From the NCBI GenBank assembly GCA_003520425.1, contig DOUU01000192.1:1092-20082 (forward strand): DNA of 18,991 bases. Direction: 5' to 3'. The DNA is from Deltaproteobacteria bacterium (GTDB lineage Bacteria > Myxococcota_A > UBA9160). Positions 15,319 through 18,991 of the stretch are shown in pieces. Below the pieces are notes generated by a model. The model did not search any database, was not told the DNA's origin, and saw only the letters and a list, made by a program, of their open reading frames with translations. The translations under genes and the position numbers were made by a program. The stretch's first letter is position 1. Each line of letters begins with the position of its first letter.

Positions 15319-17099
15319 GCGCCCCCCGGCTCGCGGCGCAGCACGCAGCGGCCGGTCGAGAAGACGCGCGTGCCCCGCGGCTCCTCGCGCCACAACCGGA
15401 ACTCGAACGCCTCCCCCGAGGCGGAGAGCTCGACGGCGGCGCGGAAGGCATCCCCCGGGCGAAGAAGCTCCCTGAACTTGAGGGCCTCGACGCCCGCGAC
15501 TTGCGGCTCGTGCCCCAAGAGCTCGGCCGCAAGGCGCAGCGCCCAGCGGAGCTGAACCACGCCGGGCACCACGGGAAAGCGCGGGAAATGACCCTCGAGG
15601 AAGGCCAAATCCGCCGGCACCCGAAGCGCGCGCTCGAGGCGGCGGCCGCTCCGCTGCTCGTCCACGAGCTCGGGCTCGGTCGGCGGCGCTTCCTCGCCCT
15701 TTGCGAACAGCTCCCCGAGTGCAGCGGGGCTCACCTTCCCGCGCTCGTCCTGGGGGAGGGCGTCGACGTAGCGATAGGCGCGCGGCAGGAGCACGCGGTC
15801 GAAGTCGAGTTCGAGGCTCGCGCCGAGGGCCAGCGACACGGCGCGCCGGCTCTCCCGCGCGAGGGCGGATCGGCCCTCCTCGCTCGGCACGATGACCGCT
15901 CCCACGCGTGCGTCGGGCCCTTTGCCAAGCGGGACGAGCGCGGCCTCCGACACCCAACGGTGGCAGCGCAGCGCCTGCTCCATGTCGGGCAGCGAGAGCC
16001 GTTTCTCTCCGATCTTGACCACACGGTCGGCCCTGCCCTCGAGGAGAAACCGTCCATCCGGCTCGAGTGCGATTTTGTCGCCCATCGTGAACGAAGCCTC
16101 CGCAGGGACGGCGCTGACGAACGGCGAGCGGACGCGCGCGCGCCCGTCCGGGCTCCGCTCGACCTCCACCCCGGGGAGCGGGGTGAAGGCGAGGCGCCCG
16201 GGCCCCGGAAACTGCTCGCGCATGGCGACGCCGCCGGTCTCCGTCGAGCCGAAGATCTCGATCGGCGCCCGACCGAGGGCCTCGGTGAGCACGTCGGCCG
16301 TCTGCTCGTCGAGCGGCCCGCCCGAGGAGAAGATGGCGCGGCACACGCCGCGCAGCTTCTCGAGGCCGGGCATCTCGCGCAGGCGTCGCAGGTGCGCGGG
16401 GGTGCCGACGAGCACGCAGTCGCTCGTCTGCATCATGCGCGGCACGAGCTCGGCGGGGTGAAGGTACGTCTCGGCGCGGAAAGGACGGGCGGAGGCGAGC
16501 GGCCAGAGCACGCGGAAGAGAAGACCGTAGAGGTGCTGGGGAGACGCCGTCGCGAAGACCCAGGCGTCTCCGCAGAGCGCGCCGAACCGGGCTTCGAGCA
16601 CCTTCACCTCGTCGTCGAGATGGCGGAGCACCTTCTCCACCCCTTTGCTCTCCCCCGTCGTGCCTGAGGTGAAAAGCTCCACCGCGGGCTGTGAGGGCGA
16701 GAGTGTCCCGAGCAGGGGGGGCAACGGCTGGGCGTTAGCCGCCCCGGGGCGGAGCGGGTGCAGCACGCGACCGGGGAGGAGGTCCGAGCGATCGGAGATC
16801 GCGCCGACAACGTCTGCCGCGAGCCTTTCGAGCGTTCCGGGGGCGGCGTTGGGCGGGAGCACCGCGACGCCGCCGTGGTGCCAGAGCGCGAACAGACCCA
16901 CGGCGAAGGAATAGCTGTCCCCGGTCTGAAGGAGCCAGCGCTCGCCGCCTGCGCGGGCCTCCCGAGGCCGGGATCCGAGCGCTGCGACGAGTGCCCGAAC
17001 GTGGGCGTCGAACCGTTCGAAGGAGAAGCGTGTGTCTTGCGCAAAGGCGACAAGGGAACGCGCAGGTCGACCGCTGCGGAGCAGTGTGGTGAGGCTCAC
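15315..17099 (-). CDS. acyl-ACP/CoA ligase fused to a FabA/FabZ-like hotdog dehydratase
   Basis: The predicted product has 594 aa from GTG 17099, which overlaps the second ACP's stop in GTGA; the frame is open far upstream, but that is shadow sequence. Residues 1-460 form an ANL adenylating enzyme: phosphate loop TSGTTGESKG (144-153), FGSTETGG (283-290), MGDKIALEPDGRFLLEGRADR (339-358) and the C-terminal catalytic Lys455 in DERGKVS. After a short linker (about 465-484), residues 485-590 form a hotdog domain with LEGHFPRFPVVPGV (501-513), the active-site His504 and Pro-Gly pattern of FabA/FabZ. The ligase should activate the starter (aryl or fatty acid) for transfer to an ACP, and the hotdog domain should dehydrate the growing chain. 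In the clusters I remember, these two functions (ApeH-like and ApeI-like) are usually separate; here they are one chain. Confidence 0.85.
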   Translation of the reverse strand: MSLTTLLRSGRPARSLVAFAQDTRFSFERFDAHVRALVAALGSRPREARAGGERWLLQTGDSYSFAVGLFALWHHGGVAVLPPNAAPGTLERLAADVVGAISDRSDLLPGRVLHPLRPGAANAQPLPPLLGTLSPSQPAVELFTSGTTGESKGVEKVLRHLDDEVKVLEARFGALCGDAWVFATASPQHLYGLLFRVLWPLASARPFRAETYLHPAELVPRMMQTSDCVLVGTPAHLRRLREMPGLEKLRGVCRAIFSSGGPLDEQTADVLTEALGRAPIEIFGSTETGGVAMREQFPGPGRLAFTPLPGVEVERSPDGRARVRSPFVSAVPAEASFTMGDKIALEPDGRFLLEGRADRVVKIGEKRLSLPDMEQALRCHRWVSEAALVPLGKGPDARVGAVIVPSEEGRSALARESRRAVSLALGASLELDFDRVLLPRAYRYVDALPQDERGKVSPAALGELFAKGEEAPPTEPELVDEQRSGRRLERALRVPADLAFLEGHFPRFPVVPGVVQLRWALRLAAELLGHEPQVAGVEALKFRELLRPGDAFRAAVELSASGEAFEFRLWREEPRGTRVFSTGRCVLRREPGGA

Positions 17100-17365
17100 G
17101 ATCGTGCGATATGCGCCTGCTCGCGCTCGAACAATTGCTCCACCACGTCCGCGATGTCCTTGACGGTGCGGATCCGCTTCAGACGCTCTTCCTCGACCAC
17201 GAGCCCGGTCACCTGCTCGAGGCTCATGGCCAGCACGACCGCGTCGAGGCTGTCGAGATCGAGATCCTCCTGAAGCCGCGCGTCGGGGACGACGAGCTCT
17301 TCGTCCAGCGCGAACTCCTTGCACAAGATCTTCCGGATCTGGTCAAAGATTTCGCTGCGCCTCAA
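17096..17365 (-). CDS. acyl carrier protein 2
   Basis: The predicted product has 89 aa from TTG 17365, overlapping the first ACP's stop in TTGA. It is a small acidic helical protein with DLDLDSLDAVVLAM (35-48), where Ser39 is the expected 4'-phosphopantetheine attachment site. The spacing and length are normal for a type II ACP. The last residues are more basic than the ACP core. It lies between the first ACP and the ligase, so it is the likely partner for starter loading or for chain growth. Two ACPs in tandem, as in ApeE/ApeF, suggest different duties. Confidence 0.88.
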   Translation of the reverse strand: MRRSEIFDQIRKILCKEFALDEELVVPDARLQEDLDLDSLDAVVLAMSLEQVTGLVVEEERLKRIRTVKDIADVVEQLFEREQAHIARS

Positions 17366-17655
17366 CCCCGACCTCCCGCTTCGGCCTGTGGAGCCCGGTT
17401 CGCGGTCACGAACGCGGCCAGGCTTTTCACCGACGCGAAGATCTCGCGGTTCTCGTCCGGGTCGTCCTGGATCTCGACACCGAAACGCTCCTGGAGGGCC
17501 ATCGCCAGCTCGAGCGCGTCGATCGAGTCGAGGCCGAGCCCCTCGATGAACAGCGGGGCTTCGCTGTCGATGTCCGAAGCTTGGATGTCCTCCAGCATGA
17601 GGGCATCGATGATGAGCTGCTTGATCTCGGTCTCGAGGTCACCGAATTCGTCCAC
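17362..17655 (-). CDS. acyl carrier protein 1
   Basis: The predicted product has 97 aa from GTG 17655, with the first 17 bases inside the acyltransferase gene. The motif LGLDSIDALELAMALQ (41-55) has Ser44 as phosphopantetheine site, and the acidic helix II context fits binding of KS and other partners. It matches the first, acidic ACP of aryl-polyene-type clusters (ApeE-like by recollection). The C-terminal tail is Gly/Ala-rich and probably disordered. Both ACPs require a phosphopantetheinyl transferase, which is not seen in the window. Confidence 0.88.
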   Translation of the reverse strand: MDEFGDLETEIKQLIIDALMLEDIQASDIDSEAPLFIEGLGLDSIDALELAMALQERFGVEIQDDPDENREIFASVKSLAAFVTANRAPQAEAGGRG

Positions 17656-18502
17656 GCTTTAACCCCTCGATCATCCGTGTGCGAACCGCGGCGGTGAGCC
17701 GCCGGGCGGCGAGCACATCGGACTCCCCCTCAAAGGCACGATCTTTGGCGCGGACGGACTCCTCCACCCGCGCCAGATACTGAACCCTCTGGTCCGGCAC
17801 GTCCCACCACGGCTGGCCCTTCATGAGGACCGGCGGGTCGAAGTGGATCGTGACGAGCTCGAGGTCGCAGCCGCTCCGCAGCGCCACGTGGGCTGCTCCT
17901 CTACGAAAGGGCCATAAGCCCGCCTTCGGCGAACGCGTTCCCTCCGGGAACAGGAGCACCGTCCGGCCGGCCCGCAGCCGCGCCACACATTCGTCGACGG
18001 CGGCCGCCCCCTTCGAGTTCACGATGTACCCCGCCGCCCGAGCCACGCGTCCAAGCCAGAAGTTGCGCGCCCAGGCCTCGGCCACGATGCAATCGACCTG
18101 CGGAAGCTGTGCGATCACGATCCCAAAGTCGATCAGGGAGGGGTGATTGGCAACGATGAGGTGGGGACCGGAAGTGCGCAGCCGCTCGAAGCCCTCGTAG
18201 CGGATCCGAGTGAGGCCAAGGAAGTCCATGAAGGCGAGGAGAAGGCCATAGGCGTGGTGGATGACCCGCTGAGCGCGTCCATCCCGGACTTCTCGGGTGC
18301 CCGGCAGAAGGCGGCAAAGCGGCAAAGCGGTGAAGGCGAGCACAAGGGCACTCGACCCGGCCACACCGAAGGCGAGCGCGGTTGCGGCCCGTCGCGCGGT
18401 CCGTCGAAGCCGATCGCGAAGGGCATGCTCCTCGCCGACAGCTGCAGTCTGCCCGCGGTGCGCCCGTTCCACGGCCTCGCCGGTGTGGCCAAAGCGGCTC
18501 AA
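17639..18502 (-). CDS. PlsC-like 1-acylglycerol-3-phosphate acyltransferase family protein
   Basis: The predicted product has 287 aa from TTG 18502. GGGAG lies about 9 bases upstream of this TTG; GTG 18472 is a possible alternative. Family motifs are present: NHPSLIDF with His120 and Asp125 (HX4D), FPEGTRSP (185-192) and a distal segment with the substrate-facing LVTIHFDPPVLMKGQPW. One or two hydrophobic helices near residues 42-65 and 82-96 suggest attachment to the inner membrane. It transfers an acyl chain from ACP or CoA to a glycerol-phosphate-type acceptor. As first gene of the operon, in the ApeD-like position, it probably attaches the polyene or a fatty acid to a lipid anchor. The sigma70-like promoter at 18546-18575 drives it. 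Confidence 0.85.
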   Translation of the reverse strand: MSRFGHTGEAVERAHRGQTAAVGEEHALRDRLRRTARRAATALAFGVAGSSALVLAFTALPLCRLLPGTREVRDGRAQRVIHHAYGLLLAFMDFLGLTRIRYEGFERLRTSGPHLIVANHPSLIDFGIVIAQLPQVDCIVAEAWARNFWLGRVARAAGYIVNSKGAAAVDECVARLRAGRTVLLFPEGTRSPKAGLWPFRRGAAHVALRSGCDLELVTIHFDPPVLMKGQPWWDVPDQRVQYLARVEESVRAKDRAFEGESDVLAARRLTAAVRTRMIEGLKRGRIR

Positions 18503-18545
18503 CGCAGCGTACTCCCACGAAAATCAACGCGAAACGGTGGCCCCG

Positions 18546-18575
18546 ATCCTATCAAAGCCCCCTTCCGCCTGTAAA
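18546..18575 (-). promoter_or_regulatory. sigma70-like promoter of the seven-gene operon
   Basis: Read on the minus strand, TTTACA (18575-18570, 5/6 match to TTGACA) is followed after 18 bases by TAGGAT (18551-18546, 4/6 match to TATAAT). The expected transcription start near 18539 lies about 37 bases before the TTG at 18502, with the ribosome binding site GGGAG between. The same 102-base gap also holds the upstream region of the divergent exporter gene. Confidence 0.5.
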
Positions 18576-18604
18576 CGCTCGCGGACAGGAAGGCGCGAAC
18601 GGCT

Positions 18605-18991
18605 ATGGTGCGGGCCGTCGTGGAGGAGGAGAGAGGAGCACGACCGCGCGCAAGGCCGCGCTGGCTGTTTTGGCTGTGGCTCCTCCTCTTCTACGTCTCG
18701 TGGGCGGCCTTTGTGTTCGGGCAAGGACGCTGGGCCACTGTCGCGGCCCACTGGCCCATCTCCCTCGCCATGCTCTTCGGCTCGTACGTGGGCGGCTCGA
18801 CCCCGATGGGAGGGGGAAGCGTCGCCTTTCCGATCCTCGTCCTCCTCCTCGGCGAGCCGGCGCGGCTTGGGCGGGAGTTCAGCTTCGCAGTGCAGTCCCT
18901 CGGCTTGGGCTCCGCCACTGTCTACATGCTTCTCTCCGGCCGTCCTCTGGCCTGGGGGGTCCTGCGCTGGGCGATCCTGGGATCCGCGGTC
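18605..18991 (+). CDS. TauE/SafE-like membrane exporter (3' end outside window)
   Basis: An ATG at 18605 opens a frame that is still open at the last base: 129 codons are visible. AGGAAGG at 18587-18593 is the likely ribosome binding site, spaced a little long; GTG 18620 is an alternative. After a short Arg/Glu-rich N-terminus come membrane helices at about 20-39, 48-64, 73-83 and 101-111. They include the GGSTPMGGGSVAFPIL segment (63-78), the glycine-rich half-repeat I associate with the TauE/SafE (COG0730) anion or organosulfur exporter family; full members are about 250-300 aa. The substrate is not predictable. It is divergent from the operon and has no evident link to it. Confidence 0.65.
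   Translation, partial: MVRAVVEEERGARPRARPRWLFWLWLLLFYVSWAAFVFGQGRWATVAAHWPISLAMLFGSYVGGSTPMGGGSVAFPILVLLLGEPARLGREFSFAVQSLGLGSATVYMLLSGRPLAWGVLRWAILGSAV

Larger units (their letters stand above)
13158..18502 (-). other. seven-gene overlapping operon of APE-like biosynthesis
   Basis: Seven genes in one direction with no intergenic base: PlsC-like acyltransferase, ACP, ACP, ligase-hotdog fusion, glycosyltransferase, LpxL-like acyltransferase, dehydratase. The junctions are, in order, a 17-base overlap and then TTGA, GTGA, ATGA, TTGA and ATGA. One sigma70-like promoter is seen in front. The gene content and order match the central part of aryl-polyene clusters as I know them (ApeD, E, F, H, I, J, P-like), but the ketosynthase pair lies about 4 kb away. 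Confidence 0.75.

Noticed and set aside
14563..16344. longer glycosyltransferase starting inside the ligase gene
   Set aside because: The extension is Arg/Ala/Gly-rich shadow sequence of the ligase; the GT2 fold starts right at ATG 15318 with an ATGA overlap.
15501..16667. 388-aa plus frame inside the ligase gene
   Set aside because: It lies antisense to the ANL domain motifs and has no ribosome binding site or domain.
1..18991. CRISPR array, insertion sequence, tRNA/rRNA, prophage or riboswitch
   Set aside because: I saw no repeat-spacer pattern, transposase, attachment repeat, cloverleaf or conserved riboswitch core on either strand; codon style looks even across the window.

Overview
This is a high-G+C, gene-dense bacterial window with about 20 protein genes, no RNA genes, no insertion sequences and no CRISPR array. 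The best guess for the host is a Myxococcota/deltaproteobacterium-like Gram-negative. There are outer-membrane proteins and LpxL- and PlsC-type acyltransferases. A membrane-anchored Ser/Thr kinase has the catalytic loop HRDLSPEN, with Ser where most kinases have Lys, a variant I know as common in myxobacterial kinases. Start codons are mixed: about half the genes appear to begin with GTG or TTG. The taxonomic call is inference.

Layout. Positions 1-2798 (+): the 3' end of a DUF3106-type protein built of 18-residue repeats, then a two-gene unit of a periplasmic LolA-like protein and a DUF1302-like outer-membrane beta-barrel. Positions 2803-5187 (+): a kinase gene behind a sigma70-like promoter that predicts a nearly leaderless mRNA, then a small split-barrel flavin-binding protein. 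Positions 5184-7497 (-): a COG4648-like membrane protein and a halogenase-like FAD enzyme. Divergent from these, 7545-9493 (+) holds a complete ketosynthase and a chain-length-factor-like partner. Positions 9557-11947 hold apparently unrelated housekeeping genes: a DUF2905 protein and a cystathionine gamma-synthase-family PLP enzyme (-), then exonuclease III (+). Positions 12022-18502 (-): a PAF-acetylhydrolase-like hydrolase and a tightly overlapping seven-gene operon (PlsC-like acyltransferase, two acyl carrier proteins, ligase-dehydratase fusion, family 2 glycosyltransferase, LpxL-like acyltransferase, hotdog dehydratase). The right edge (+) opens a TauE/SafE-like exporter that runs out of the window.

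How the genes work together. The two biosynthetic blocks (5184-9493 and 13158-18502) together make most of an aryl-polyene (APE) or APE-like type II fatty-acid/polyketide pathway. A ligase loads a starter acid onto an ACP, the KS/CLF pair elongates, dehydratases introduce double bonds, and acyltransferases plus a glycosyltransferase attach the chain to a lipid or sugar anchor. Not seen in the window are a ketoreductase, an aromatic ammonia-lyase or other aryl-starter enzyme, a methyltransferase, a dedicated thioesterase and an MMPL exporter. The pathway is therefore either completed elsewhere or makes something other than a classical APE. A flavoprotein with both halogenase hallmarks (WxWxIP and a candidate catalytic Lys) raises the possibility of a halogenated product, as in xanthomonadin or flexirubin. 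That possibility is the most interesting hypothesis here.
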